From an uncultured cyanobacterium (GTDB taxonomy: Bacteria > Cyanobacteriota > Cyanobacteriia > Cyanobacteriales > Nostocaceae), in the NCBI GenBank assembly GCA_903903925.1, contig CAIVAU010000117.1, forward strand, positions 1 to 37,500: a stretch of 37,500 bases of DNA, written 5' to 3'. Below, piece by piece: positions 23,918 through 32,588 of this stretch. Within the stretch, counting starts at the first letter, position 1; each line of letters starts with the position of its first letter. The notes beneath the pieces are model-generated. The model did no database searches. It had not been told where the DNA came from and was given only the letters and a program-made list of their open reading frames with translations. The position numbers and the translations under genes were made by a program.

Positions 23918-25669
23918 TTAAGCTGGACCTCTAGCAAGAGCGATCGCTTGTCGCACAGCAGCATCAGCATTAACCAACCCGTAACCGTAAACTGTGTCAT
24001 AGCCAGGTGCACCCAAGTCGTAGGCTGTTGCTGAAAGAATTGACTTAACCTGCACTGCCGTTAAATTTGGATCAGCACTCCATACTAGTGAAGCAACCCC
24101 TGTCACATTTGGCGCTGCTGCTGAAGTTCCATTAAAAAGGCTACCGTAATCACCACCGTAACCAAAATCAAATGAAGCAGATTGGGTATTGTAGTTAGCA
24201 CTGGTTGAGACAAACTCAGATGGTGCCATTAAAGTCAGACCATCTCCGTAGTTAGAACCCCACCAATTAGCATAGGAAATGCGTTGTCCTGATGTTGTTG
24301 GATTGCCATAGTAATCACTGTTTCCCCAAGAAGCACCCACAGCAATGACATTGCCGTACTTCTGGGCTAGATTTGCAGGGCTGTCAAGACTATTTTTGTC
24401 CTCATTACCGGATGCAATCACGAACAACGCTTTGTCTTGGTTGTTTGCAATCAGTTGGTCAAATGCAGATGAGTCACCACCAGTCACGCTGAGGTTGACT
24501 ACTAGATGCTGACCTTTACTATTTGCCTGATTGAGCAATGCCTGTGTTGCAGTGGCTAAATTGTAATTAACAGAATTGACAACATTGATACTCTCAACAT
24601 CAGAATTCCAGTTGATACCAGCTATTCCTACACCATCATTGCTCGCGGCAGCAATGACCCCTTGAGTTAAAGTACCGTGGGAGAAATTTAACGACTGATC
24701 TAAGTAGTTATTGCCAGCAACAATGGTGGATCTTAGATCAGGGTGAATATTACCACTACTATCAGTTCCCAAACCTGTATCTTCAATTCCAATCAGCACT
24801 TTGTTAGAACCTGTAGTGAACCGCCACGCATCGTTGACATCCATAATGTGAAGATTCCATTGCTGATTAAACAAGGGATCATTGGGTATCACTGATAGGT
24901 CAACGGTGGTGTTGGCAAATTTAATGGTTTCAATTCCCTGAAACAAAATTTGACTGCCATCACTTAATGTGATGGAATCATATAAGCCCATACCATTGCC
25001 TGAATTGTAAAATACACCTCCCGTTGTGGAATACGCACGGTTGAAGCTAACTGTAGTAGAAGAGATTTGCGATAGATCTAGTAAGTCTCGCTTTCCACTA
25101 CCAAAGTCAACGTTGCCATTGCCAGAGATAACTGTGAGTTTGTAGCCAGGTTGGTAAGTAAATGTATCTGCGCCAAGAGTTCCTTTGAGAATACGTGTAC
25201 CACTAAGGGTTGAAGATGTGCTAACAGACGCAATAGTAGGTTGACTGTTTGAAGTCGAAGTCGTTTGTGTAGAACCAGGAGTCGCTGGTAGACTCGGATT
25301 ATCATAAGTTTCGTTATTGTTGATTGGGTCACCCTGCACATAGTCGTTTCCTTGATCCAAAGGATAATGAGGAAATTTATTTGTGGAGAGGACGTTGAAG
25401 GAACCAGTAAGGATATCGGTGCTGGCGCGAAGATAGTTGAATGTGAACGAGGAATCGACAGTGGTGCTATTGCTCCCGCTATCATCAGTCAGACCATAAT
25501 CATTGATATCCTGAATCAGCTGCACATCATCAGCATTGAGGTGAAGTTTATACTTTACTTGATGATTTATGGCAATATCAGCTTTAGCTGTATCGAAAGA
25601 GGTACTGGTAACATTCATACTCCAAACATTACATAGACTTGAGGTATAGATTCTGTCAACCTCTATCAT
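23918..25669 (-). CDS. subtilisin-like serine protease (S8) with RTX-like stretch
   Basis: A 583-residue secreted-type protease. The catalytic triad is visible: Asp297 in VLIGIEDTGLG, His331 in SHGTLTQGVIAA and Ser516 in FNGTSAAAPNVTG, with the oxyanion Asn422 in IASGNED. The usual HGTHVAG is altered to SHGTLTQG. A Ser/Thr-rich linker (about 115-160) precedes a stretch with ILKGTLGADTFTYQPG and ISGNGNVDFGSG, similar to degenerate hemolysin-type calcium-binding repeats. The N-terminal 110 residues are of unknown type. There is no signal peptide, which would fit type I export, and a type I exporter lies 2 kb away. An internal ATG at 25618 is another possible start. A terminator follows. Confidence 0.87.
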   Translation of the reverse strand: MIEVDRIYTSSLCNVWSMNVTSTSFDTAKADIAINHQVKYKLHLNADDVQLIQDINDYGLTDDSGSNSTTVDSSFTFNYLRASTDILTGSFNVLSTNKFPHYPLDQGNDYVQGDPINNNETYDNPSLPATPGSTQTTSTSNSQPTIASVSTSSTLSGTRILKGTLGADTFTYQPGYKLTVISGNGNVDFGSGKRDLLDLSQISSTTVSFNRAYSTTGGVFYNSGNGMGLYDSITLSDGSQILFQGIETIKFANTTVDLSVIPNDPLFNQQWNLHIMDVNDAWRFTTGSNKVLIGIEDTGLGTDSSGNIHPDLRSTIVAGNNYLDQSLNFSHGTLTQGVIAAASNDGVGIAGINWNSDVESINVVNSVNYNLATATQALLNQANSKGQHLVVNLSVTGGDSSAFDQLIANNQDKALFVIASGNEDKNSLDSPANLAQKYGNVIAVGASWGNSDYYGNPTTSGQRISYANWWGSNYGDGLTLMAPSEFVSTSANYNTQSASFDFGYGGDYGSLFNGTSAAAPNVTGVASLVWSADPNLTAVQVKSILSATAYDLGAPGYDTVYGYGLVNADAAVRQAIALARGPA

Positions 25670-25972
25670 GTTTTTTTTGTTGACACAAAGTATTTATGTG
25701 CTTATTTTTACTAAAAAAACACATTGTTTTTACTTAAACTTTATGTATATCCAAAGTTGAATAACATATTTTCGGGCAGAATTATTTAAGCTTATATTTT
25801 TTGTTGCCAGACAAAAATTTGCTTTAGCCACTTAGTAAATTTAATTTTCATGTCTCAAATATTTAGCAGTTAACCTCCTCCTCCCATATTCCCCACAGAT
25901 GGTTTCTATAGCTCAAGAATCCTTTAGAATCACTATTGATAGTCGGAACAAAAATACAAGGTTAAGTTGCTA

Positions 25973-26797
25973 ATGCTACCTTCATCTTTAGTCGATTCTC
26001 TGAATCCCTGGATCGTTGGAGTGGGATTGAACACAATTTTGCTGAGTATAGTTTGGTTTGTTCCCAAAAAGCTGCTCACTCCATCTGGGGTGTTTCACGC
26101 TTGGTTGCTAGGCATCCTAATTTGGGGAACCATAGGTTGGCAGGGATATATAGTGGTAATGTTCTATTTTCTCATTGGTTCTTCTGCTACACGCGTCGGT
26201 ATGGCACAAAAGGAAGCAGAAGGAATTGCGGAAAAGCGTTCTGGGGCAAGAGGACCAGAAAATGTCTGGGGTTCAGCTTTAACTGGGGCACTATGTGCTT
26301 TAGGAGTAGGAATCATAAATTGGGGACTTTTCCCTGTACCCACACCCCACACCCCACACTCCACACCCCACACCCTATTATTATTAGGCTATGTGGCGAG
26401 TTTCAGTACCAAGCTTTCTGACACCTGTGCTAGTGAAGTCGGTAAAGCTTACGGTAAACGAACTTTTCTGATTACCACGCTACAACCAGTGTCGCGTGGA
26501 ACAGAAGGGGCAGTCAGCTTGGAAGGAACTCTTGCTGGTGTGGTTGCGTCAGTTGTGCAAGCACTTATTGGTTGGGGAGTTGGTTTAATTGATCTCATGG
26601 GTGTCCTTTGGTGTGTGCTAGCAGCTTTTATTGCGACTAGTTTAGAAAGTGTGATTGGAGCAACCTTACAATCTCGTTTTAGCTGGCTCACTAATGAAGT
26701 CGTAAATATTTTGAACACATTGATCGGCGCGATAGTGGCAATATTGTTTGCTTGGTTATGGGCAAGTTTCATTACGATTCCTTCATCTCAACTATAA
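25973..26797 (+). CDS. DUF92 membrane protein, with a repeat insertion
   Basis: A polytopic membrane protein of about 274 residues from the DUF92 family. A plant and cyanobacterial branch of that family is linked to phytyl-phosphate kinase (VTE6) in tocopherol and chlorophyll phytol recycling. That link is from family knowledge and not shown here. Conserved pieces are ARGPENVWGSALTGAL, LLLLGYVASFSTKLSDTCAS, EVGKAYGKRTFLITTLQP and RGTEGAVSLEGTLAG. The frame opens at a TTG (25967), but the ATG at 25973 is better, with AAGG upstream. Between two membrane segments a PTPHTPHSTPHT stretch is encoded by heptamer-like repeats (26335-26375), which keep the frame. Confidence 0.83.
   Translation: MLPSSLVDSLNPWIVGVGLNTILLSIVWFVPKKLLTPSGVFHAWLLGILIWGTIGWQGYIVVMFYFLIGSSATRVGMAQKEAEGIAEKRSGARGPENVWGSALTGALCALGVGIINWGLFPVPTPHTPHSTPHTLLLLGYVASFSTKLSDTCASEVGKAYGKRTFLITTLQPVSRGTEGAVSLEGTLAGVVASVVQALIGWGVGLIDLMGVLWCVLAAFIATSLESVIGATLQSRFSWLTNEVVNILNTLIGAIVAILFAWLWASFITIPSSQL
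26335..26375. repeat. heptamer-like STRR (CCCCACA)n inside a gene
   Basis: About five units, some imperfect, lie in the DUF92 reading frame and encode a Pro/His/Thr-rich loop. Confidence 0.8.
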
Positions 26798-26884
26798 ATA
26801 TTCACGCCCACCTACTGAATTATTTAATCATTGATAAGTTGCCGCTTTACCCTTTGAGCGCATAGGATTGCTATAGAAACACGA

Positions 26885-26960
26885 GAGTTAGGAGTTAGGA
26901 GTTAGGAGTTAGGAATGGAGAGGAAATTCTGACTCCTGACTCCTGAATTCTGACTCCTGA
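26885..26960. repeat. two opposed heptamer STRR tracts
   Basis: (GAGTTAG)n at 26885-26914 and (CTGACTC)n at 26929-26960 lie immediately upstream of the isomerase gene and could pair partly. They occupy most of its 5' region. Confidence 0.8.
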
Positions 26961-26983
26961 CGCAATTTATACCTATTGACTTC

Positions 26984-27751
26984 ATGGAATCGTTAGCCTT
27001 TTTAACCGTCAATGACGAGCAAATTTCTATTGAGCAAGCAATAAAACATCTACAAGTCTCTGGAAAATTAGGACAATTTATTGGGGATATTCTCCGCCAG
27101 TACGTAATTGAACAAGAACTACGAACAAGAGAGGATATTTTCATTAGTCCTGCTGTAACAGAACAGACAATTATTGATTTTCGGCTTAAAAATCAACTAA
27201 CTGACCCAGCAAGTTTTCAAGAATGGCTCAAGAATAGTGGTACAGATTATGCGACTTTTCACTCAACAGTCGCTTTTGGCTTTAACTTGGAAAAATTAAA
27301 AGCAGTGATTACAGAACCAAAACTGCAAGAATATTTTATTGAGCGGAAAATTTTTCTAGATCGAGTGGTTCTCTCGCGCATTATTGTTGACAATAGAGAA
27401 CTAGTTGAGGAACTGCAAGCGCAAATCGAAGAAGGAGCCAGCTTTGAGCAACTAGCTAGAGAATATTCACTAGCAGATGACAAAATTGTTAATGGTATGA
27501 TGGGACCAGTTAGCCGAGGGACGATGCCGGATATACTGAGGGCATCCGTTGATGTGACTAGTCCAGGAAAGGTGGTAGGACCAATAGAACTTGAAGAACG
27601 TTATGGATTGTTTCGTGTAGAACAATTTCTGTCAGCGTCGTTAGAAGATACTCAACTAAAGCAAGCACTACAAAATGAGTTGTTCGATAAATGGCTAGCA
27701 GAGAAAATTCAAAAGCTGACGGTAAAACTGCAAGTGAACAAAAATCTCTGA
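26984..27751 (+). CDS. SurA/PpiC-like peptidyl-prolyl isomerase
   Basis: A 255-residue protein with an N-terminal helical chaperone part (residues 1-120: AIKHLQVSGKLGQFIGDILR, ITEPKLQEYFIERK) and a parvulin domain (about 125-225). The latter shows VVLSRIIVDNRELVEELQAQ, EEGASFEQLAREYS, GPVSRGTMPDILRASV and ELEERYGLFRVEQF. There is no signal peptide, so it acts in the cytoplasm or is exported with the exporter. The next gene, a type I ABC exporter, starts 61 bp before this gene ends, so the two are translationally coupled. A role in folding or holding the exported substrate is inferred. Confidence 0.86.
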   Translation: MESLAFLTVNDEQISIEQAIKHLQVSGKLGQFIGDILRQYVIEQELRTREDIFISPAVTEQTIIDFRLKNQLTDPASFQEWLKNSGTDYATFHSTVAFGFNLEKLKAVITEPKLQEYFIERKIFLDRVVLSRIIVDNRELVEELQAQIEEGASFEQLAREYSLADDKIVNGMMGPVSRGTMPDILRASVDVTSPGKVVGPIELEERYGLFRVEQFLSASLEDTQLKQALQNELFDKWLAEKIQKLTVKLQVNKNL

Positions 27752-30339
27752 AAGATGACTCTCCACGAACGAGTGTGCTAGCTTCTTTACCTTGGAATCA
27801 ACCACCGCTGTGTTGGCTAACTCCTGAACAACAAAGCCAATTGCAAAATCAGTCTGAAACTCTACTTTTTCGTCTGGGAGAAAAAATCTGGTCTAGAGAA
27901 GCGGTTGGTTATCAGTTCCTGATTATTTCTGGTAAAGTCCGCTTGCGAGAAGAAGGTGTCGGGAAGCCATTAGTAGCCCTAGAGGCTGGAGATTGGTTTG
28001 GTGACTTAATAAACTTTCCTGTAGAGTGCAAAGCTGTCGCTTCTAGTAAAGAAGTGGTAGTGATGCGCTGGAATAGAGACTTGTGGGCAGAACTCTCCAC
28101 GCCCCAAATTGAGGAGTTTTGGCGAGGGAATGAAGAGGAAGGGGAAAGCACAAGGGGAGGTATTCTTGAGTTTTCTTCCCCAGTCTCCCCAGTCTTGCCG
28201 GTCTCCCCGGTTTCCTCTACCTATCCTTTTATTTCTAGTGGGAACACAGCCGCTGCATGTTTAACTATGGTGGCACAACAGTTAAACAATCCTGTGCAGA
28301 TGGAATGGGTGCAGCGTCAACTCCGAGGACAGCGCCCAAAAAATCTTGTGGAAGCTGCTGAAAAAGTAGGATTTGTGCTGCGACAGTTACAAGTGAGTTG
28401 GAGTGAGTTACGACAATTATCATTCCCTGCCTTATTGTTATGGAATGAGGCAAATCTAAAATCGAGTTGGGTAGTAGTGTATGGAGTGAAGGGCGATCGC
28501 CTGATACTCGCTAATCCCCTAAATCCCAGTCATAGTTGTGAAAGCCTACCGCAATCAGTCGTTGAGCAATGTTGGGATGGCCAGCTATGGCAAGTAGAAC
28601 TCATCGAGAAGCAAGAAAGATTCAATCTTGGTTGGTTTACTCCAGCAGTTTGGCAGTACCGGAAATTACTCATAGAAGTATTGCTTGCATCTTTTACTCT
28701 ACAGCTTTTGGGGTTAACAACACCGCTAATCACACAAGTCGTCATTGATAAAGTGATGGTGCAGGAGAGTTTGCCAACTCTGGATGTTATGGCACTCGCA
28801 CTCTTATTAGTGGCAATCTTTGAGGCAATACTCGGCATCCTGCGGTTATTTATCTTTACTCACACTGCCCGTCGCCTAGATCTAAGTTTATCAGCACAGC
28901 TATTTCGCCACCTGATGCGGTTGCCTTTGGCTTATTTTGAGTCGCGGCGGGTAGGAGACACAGTTGCACGAGTTCAAGAACTAGAACAAATTCGGCAGTT
29001 TCTCACCGGCACGGCATTGACTGTGATTTTGGATAGCATTTTTGCTGTTGTGTACCTGGCATTAATGTTTTACTATAGTGTCCCACTCACCTTAGTGGCC
29101 TTGGCGGTACTGCCTTTGTTTGCAATTTTGACAATAACAGCAACGCCAATTCTCCGTAAATGGCTGAACGAAACATTCAACCGGAGTGCTGATAGTCAAT
29201 CTTTTCTGGTGGAGACTGTGACTGGAATTCACTCAGTCAAAGCCCATGCAGCAGAACCAGTCGCACGCGATCGCTGGGAAGGTTTGTTTGCCCGCTTTAT
29301 CCGCACAGGTTTTAAAGCCTCTACAACTTCCAACATCAGCAGTAATATCGGTGACTTCCTCACCAACTTTTCTAGCTTGCTCATTCTCTGGTTTGGAGCT
29401 AAGTTAGTCATAGAACATCAACTCACTGTTGGTCAGCTCGTTGCCTTTCAAATGCTCTCTGGTAGAGTGACTGGACCACTTTTACGCCTTGTGCAATTGT
29501 GGCAAAATCTGCAACAAGTCCTGCTTTCCGTAGACCGGATTGGTGATATTCTCAACGTTGCTCCAGAAGCTGAAGCAGGAACTGGTTTAGTTTTACCACC
29601 ACTCAAAGGTCAAGTCACCTTTGAGCAGGTCTTCTTCCGTTACCGACCCAATACTGAACACGTCCTTAAAGGAATCTCCTTTACTGTAAAACCAGGGCAG
29701 TTTATTGGTATTGTTGGAAGGTCAGGGTCTGGGAAAAGTACCCTTTCTAAGCTTTTACAACGCCTCTATCAAATTGAATCAGGACGCATCCTCATTGATG
29801 GTTTTGATATTAAAAGCGCTGATCTCGCCTCCCTACGGCAACAAACGAGTGTCGTTCTCCAAGAGGACTTCTTATTCAACGGTTCCATCCTGGAAAATAT
29901 CACTCTTGGTAATCCCGATATTACCGCAGAACAAGTCGTAGAAGCTGCAAGATGTGCTGTTGCTCACGACTTTATCAGTGAATTACCGCACGGTTATGAA
30001 ACCAATGTCGGAGAACGTGGTACAGCATTATCTGGTGGACAGCGACAACGCATCACCTTAGCGCGGTTATTCCTCTCACAAGCACCGATTTTAATTCTGG
30101 ATGAAGCTACAAGCGCTTTGGATAGTGAAACAGAACAGCAGGTACTGCAAAACCTGCAACAAATCTCCACTGACCGCACTGTATTTTTCATTGCCCATCG
30201 TTTTGCCCCTCTGAAGCGTGCTGACTTAATTTTGGTGCTAGAAAGAGGCGTGATTGCTGAAAGCGGTACTCATACAGAACTGTTGCAACAAAAGGGTTTG
30301 TATTGGTCACTGTATCAACGTCAGCAGTTGAATGTATAG
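27691..30339 (+). CDS. type I secretion ABC exporter with cNMP-binding and inactive C39-like domains
   Basis: An 882-residue half transporter. Residues 45-145 resemble a cyclic-nucleotide-binding domain (FLIISGKVRLREEGVGKPLV, LEAGDWFGDLINFP). A Pro/Val/Ser linker (162-177) leads to a C39-like domain (178-305). In it the usual DCGxxC is GNTAAAC, so Thr186 replaces the catalytic Cys, and the WVV strand has Ser in place of the catalytic His. It is therefore a non-cleaving substrate-docking domain. Six membrane helices follow (about 325-600). The ATPase has Walker A GRSGSGKST (near 675), signature LSGGQRQRI (near 779), Walker B ILILDEATSALD (near 800) and FIAHR. It resembles HetC-type cyanobacterial exporters and likely exports an RTX-like protein without processing. 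Confidence 0.9.
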   Translation: MASRENSKADGKTASEQKSLKDDSPRTSVLASLPWNQPPLCWLTPEQQSQLQNQSETLLFRLGEKIWSREAVGYQFLIISGKVRLREEGVGKPLVALEAGDWFGDLINFPVECKAVASSKEVVVMRWNRDLWAELSTPQIEEFWRGNEEEGESTRGGILEFSSPVSPVLPVSPVSSTYPFISSGNTAAACLTMVAQQLNNPVQMEWVQRQLRGQRPKNLVEAAEKVGFVLRQLQVSWSELRQLSFPALLLWNEANLKSSWVVVYGVKGDRLILANPLNPSHSCESLPQSVVEQCWDGQLWQVELIEKQERFNLGWFTPAVWQYRKLLIEVLLASFTLQLLGLTTPLITQVVIDKVMVQESLPTLDVMALALLLVAIFEAILGILRLFIFTHTARRLDLSLSAQLFRHLMRLPLAYFESRRVGDTVARVQELEQIRQFLTGTALTVILDSIFAVVYLALMFYYSVPLTLVALAVLPLFAILTITATPILRKWLNETFNRSADSQSFLVETVTGIHSVKAHAAEPVARDRWEGLFARFIRTGFKASTTSNISSNIGDFLTNFSSLLILWFGAKLVIEHQLTVGQLVAFQMLSGRVTGPLLRLVQLWQNLQQVLLSVDRIGDILNVAPEAEAGTGLVLPPLKGQVTFEQVFFRYRPNTEHVLKGISFTVKPGQFIGIVGRSGSGKSTLSKLLQRLYQIESGRILIDGFDIKSADLASLRQQTSVVLQEDFLFNGSILENITLGNPDITAEQVVEAARCAVAHDFISELPHGYETNVGERGTALSGGQRQRITLARLFLSQAPILILDEATSALDSETEQQVLQNLQQISTDRTVFFIAHRFAPLKRADLILVLERGVIAESGTHTELLQQKGLYWSLYQRQQLNV

Positions 30340-30350
30340 TTTGTTAGCTG

Positions 30351-30989
30351 TTAGTTGTTAGTGTGAGGAGATTGGCGACTTTTGACTTCCCCAAAGGGGC
30401 GGAGTGCTGCTGCTACGGCTGCGAGACTTCTTGAATCTGTGAGCATTCCAGCATGAGTCAAAACTGGCACGATCACATTCCGTCCTACAGGCATTTGGGA
30501 ACTATTTGCTGGGAGGATCATCAGGTCATAAGGTGTCCAAATGGAGGTAAAATGAATTTGTTGTAACATTGAAGCATGCCGATTTAAATCGTGTAACAAA
30601 GCACTGTTGGGACGCATCTGAACGCAACCAAGACCCTGACGAAAGTAGGCAAGCCAAGTACCATGGTTTGGTGCGGAAAGAGTGATAAATCGCTGCACCC
30701 GGTTTATTCCGCCCAGCCGCTGGACATAGTAACGGCTGACAATACCACCCATGCTGAAGCCTACTAAATCTAAGGGTTGCTCTGGTGAAAAGGTAGCGTT
30801 AATATAATCGGCAACTTGCTCTGCCAATTGGTCAAGGGCTGCATTACCATCGTTGGGCACTAGATCTAGGTCATACACCGTTAAACCCCTCTGTTTCAGA
30901 TAGGGAACCATGCTATGGAAAACTCGACCTGTGTCAAAAATGCCATGCACTAATAACACAGGATTATGTTGCGGAATGACATTGTTCAT
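30351..30989 (-). CDS. alpha/beta hydrolase, lipase-like
   Basis: A 212-residue alpha/beta hydrolase of the small lipase or acyltransferase type. VLLVHGIFDTGRVFHSMVP supplies the oxyanion region, DLVGFSMGGIVSRYYVQRL the nucleophile Ser, and FITLSAPNHGTWLAYFRQG is typical of triacylglycerol-lipase relatives. A C-terminal VPVLTHAGMLTDSRSL may hold the His; the Asp is less clear. There is no signal peptide. It is convergent with the ABC exporter, whose stop lies 11 bp away. The substrate is unknown. The C-terminus after about 190 is shorter than in many relatives. Confidence 0.8.
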   Translation of the reverse strand: MNNVIPQHNPVLLVHGIFDTGRVFHSMVPYLKQRGLTVYDLDLVPNDGNAALDQLAEQVADYINATFSPEQPLDLVGFSMGGIVSRYYVQRLGGINRVQRFITLSAPNHGTWLAYFRQGLGCVQMRPNSALLHDLNRHASMLQQIHFTSIWTPYDLMILPANSSQMPVGRNVIVPVLTHAGMLTDSRSLAAVAAALRPFGEVKSRQSPHTNN

Positions 30990-31456
30990 ACACTAAAAAA
31001 AGAAAAATTAATCTATTCTCTACAAAACTTAACAAAGTATCATCGCTACTGATAAATAAGCTATGACACTACCGCCACCGGTTCAAGTTGAAATCCCTCA
31101 GAGGGAGTATGGAGTCGTTTTTTTATTCCCTGTCGCCTGCTCGCTTATTTGGTTAAGTTTTGTTAAGCAAACTCTGAAAATATTGCTCTAAGTCACAGTA
31201 AAATTGAATAATAAGACCTGAGCTATATTCTGACTATGTACAAGCTACAAATGCTTGCAGGAAACAATTTAGAGCATTTGCCTTGTGCTTTTACAACTAA
31301 TGTTGAGCGAACATAAACTGATGAAAGCTGTCACCTCAGTTAGGGGGCACAACCACAGAGGTAAGTCAAGTATATCTTGATAAGATGTAACAATATCCCG
31401 TAATTGTTCTCAGGATTACGGTCATATACCAGATATAAAGGGCAGGAGCAGTTGTC
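30990..31456. other. 467-bp divergent intergenic region with a small hairpin
   Basis: It is the promoter region for the lipase-like gene (minus) and the RRRP-tail gene (plus). CCGTAAT and ATTACGG at 31398-31404 and 31415-31421 form a hairpin in the likely 5' UTR. No ORF, tRNA or clear promoter is seen. Confidence 0.5.
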
Positions 31457-31960
31457 ATGATCGGTTTTATCAAAAAGTTAATCTCCGGAATTGTAAATTT
31501 CATTGTTGGGCTTTTCGGTGGTAAAAAAGGTAGCGATTACTATCTAGAACTGAAAGAAGACACCAATGAGGATAACCTAGCATCGAACGTGAAGACAGCG
31601 GTACAAATAGTCACATCTAGCACTCCAGAAGTGGTGGAAACAGCAAAAACTAATACTGAAAAAGCGGTAGAAACAGTCACATCTAAGATTCAAGAAGTGG
31701 CGGAAACAGCAAAAACGAAGAAAAAGAAAGCGGCAAAAAAAGTTGCAGAAACTGCCCCAGTAGTCACGAATGGCAAAAAGGACCCTGCAATTACAACAAC
31801 TACAATAACTAAGGCAAAAGCCCCAATAGCAGAGAAGCCACAAGAGACTACCTTTGCACCCGACTATCTTGTACCCACCAGTTCCAATGGGCGGCGACGT
31901 CCGGGTGCGAACATGAGTTCTTTTCTGGACATGGCACGTCAGGTGAAAACTCCTAACTAA
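31457..31960 (+). CDS. Lys/Thr-rich protein with hydrophobic N-terminus and RRRP...MARQVK tail
   Basis: A 167-residue protein starts at an ATG with AGGAG 8 nt upstream. The first 22 residues (MIGFIKKLISGIVNFIVGLF) form an amphipathic helix, followed by GGKKGSDYYLELKED. The middle is low-complexity with repeats of the type VVETAKTNTEKAVETV and AETAKTKKKKAAKKVAET. The C-terminus is NGRRRPGANMSSFLDMARQV. N-terminus, SDYYLE motif and tail all match the protein at 21002-21313, so they form a small family that differs mainly in the linker. It is likely membrane-bound with a tail that binds a partner. The family is not recognised. Confidence 0.72.
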   Translation: MIGFIKKLISGIVNFIVGLFGGKKGSDYYLELKEDTNEDNLASNVKTAVQIVTSSTPEVVETAKTNTEKAVETVTSKIQEVAETAKTKKKKAAKKVAETAPVVTNGKKDPAITTTTITKAKAPIAEKPQETTFAPDYLVPTSSNGRRRPGANMSSFLDMARQVKTPN

Positions 31961-32067
31961 TGGATGAAATTTCGGCAAAACTTGCTCGAAGTTCTCACTT
32001 CCAAGAGATCATCGGCTGACTTAAAAACACTTCTCTTCTATTGTTCAGATAAGACTTGATCTGCCAT

Positions 32068-32088
32068 AACCCCCTTGAACAGGGGGTT
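32068..32088. terminator. bidirectional terminator hairpin
   Basis: AACCCCCT and AGGGGGTT form a perfect 8-bp stem with a 5-nt loop between the convergent RRRP-tail and VOC genes. TTATTTTTAATC follows within 13 nt on the plus strand. Confidence 0.65.
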
Positions 32089-32153
32089 AGGTTGTCGTTA
32101 TTTTTAATCAAATACTGTCAGCAAATATTTAGCACCGTTAGTATGGTGCTTAA

Positions 32154-32522
32154 CTAGTGAGCTGCAGCTACACCGACAGCCGCAGGTTGCAGGAGGCTGA
32201 GTAGGTGTCCATCGGGGGTACGCATTGCTGCAACTTTCCCAAAAGAAGGTTCGCGGACTCTTCCTTCGAGTTTTGCACCCAGGCTTTCTAGGGTAGCGAT
32301 CGCTCCATAAACATCATCGACATGAAAACTTAAAATTGGTGAGGAACCAGCATCACCATTTGACTCAGCACCGTGAAAAGCGATAGTTGTACCATTGGCA
32401 TCCACTTCTCCCCAGCCAGGACTCGAAACTTTTACTGGTAGCCCTAACCCTTCACTGTAAAATTTCACTGCTGCTGGAACATCCTTGACCATCATCATCA
32501 CATGTTTAAATTCTGCTGCCAT
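32154..32522 (-). CDS. VOC family (glyoxalase/dioxygenase-like) protein
   Basis: A 122-residue protein of the vicinal oxygen chelate superfamily. It has two paired beta-alpha-beta-beta-beta units: FKHVMMMVKDVPAAVKFYSE and LGLPVKVSSPGWGEVDANGT, then PILSFHVDDVYGAIATLESL and GRVREPSFGKVAAMRTPDGH. His7 (in KHVMM) and a His and Glu in the second half are possible metal ligands, but the usual set is not complete to my reading. GAGG lies about 7 nt before the ATG. It lies just downstream of the hydrolase 32589-33479 on the same strand. The substrate is unknown. Confidence 0.82.
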   Translation of the reverse strand: MAAEFKHVMMMVKDVPAAVKFYSEGLGLPVKVSSPGWGEVDANGTTIAFHGAESNGDAGSSPILSFHVDDVYGAIATLESLGAKLEGRVREPSFGKVAAMRTPDGHLLSLLQPAAVGVAAAH

Positions 32523-32588
32523 TGTTTTTCCTCTTAATTAAATTTACCTGAGATTCATTGTTGTGCCGATGTGCAACCCTGAACCTAA

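Noticed and set aside
31577..31978. 133-codon minus-strand frame opposite the RRRP-tail gene
   Set aside because: Cys/Phe-rich composition produced by the complement of Lys/Thr-rich codons. The plus-strand gene has a good ribosome-binding site and a paralogue.
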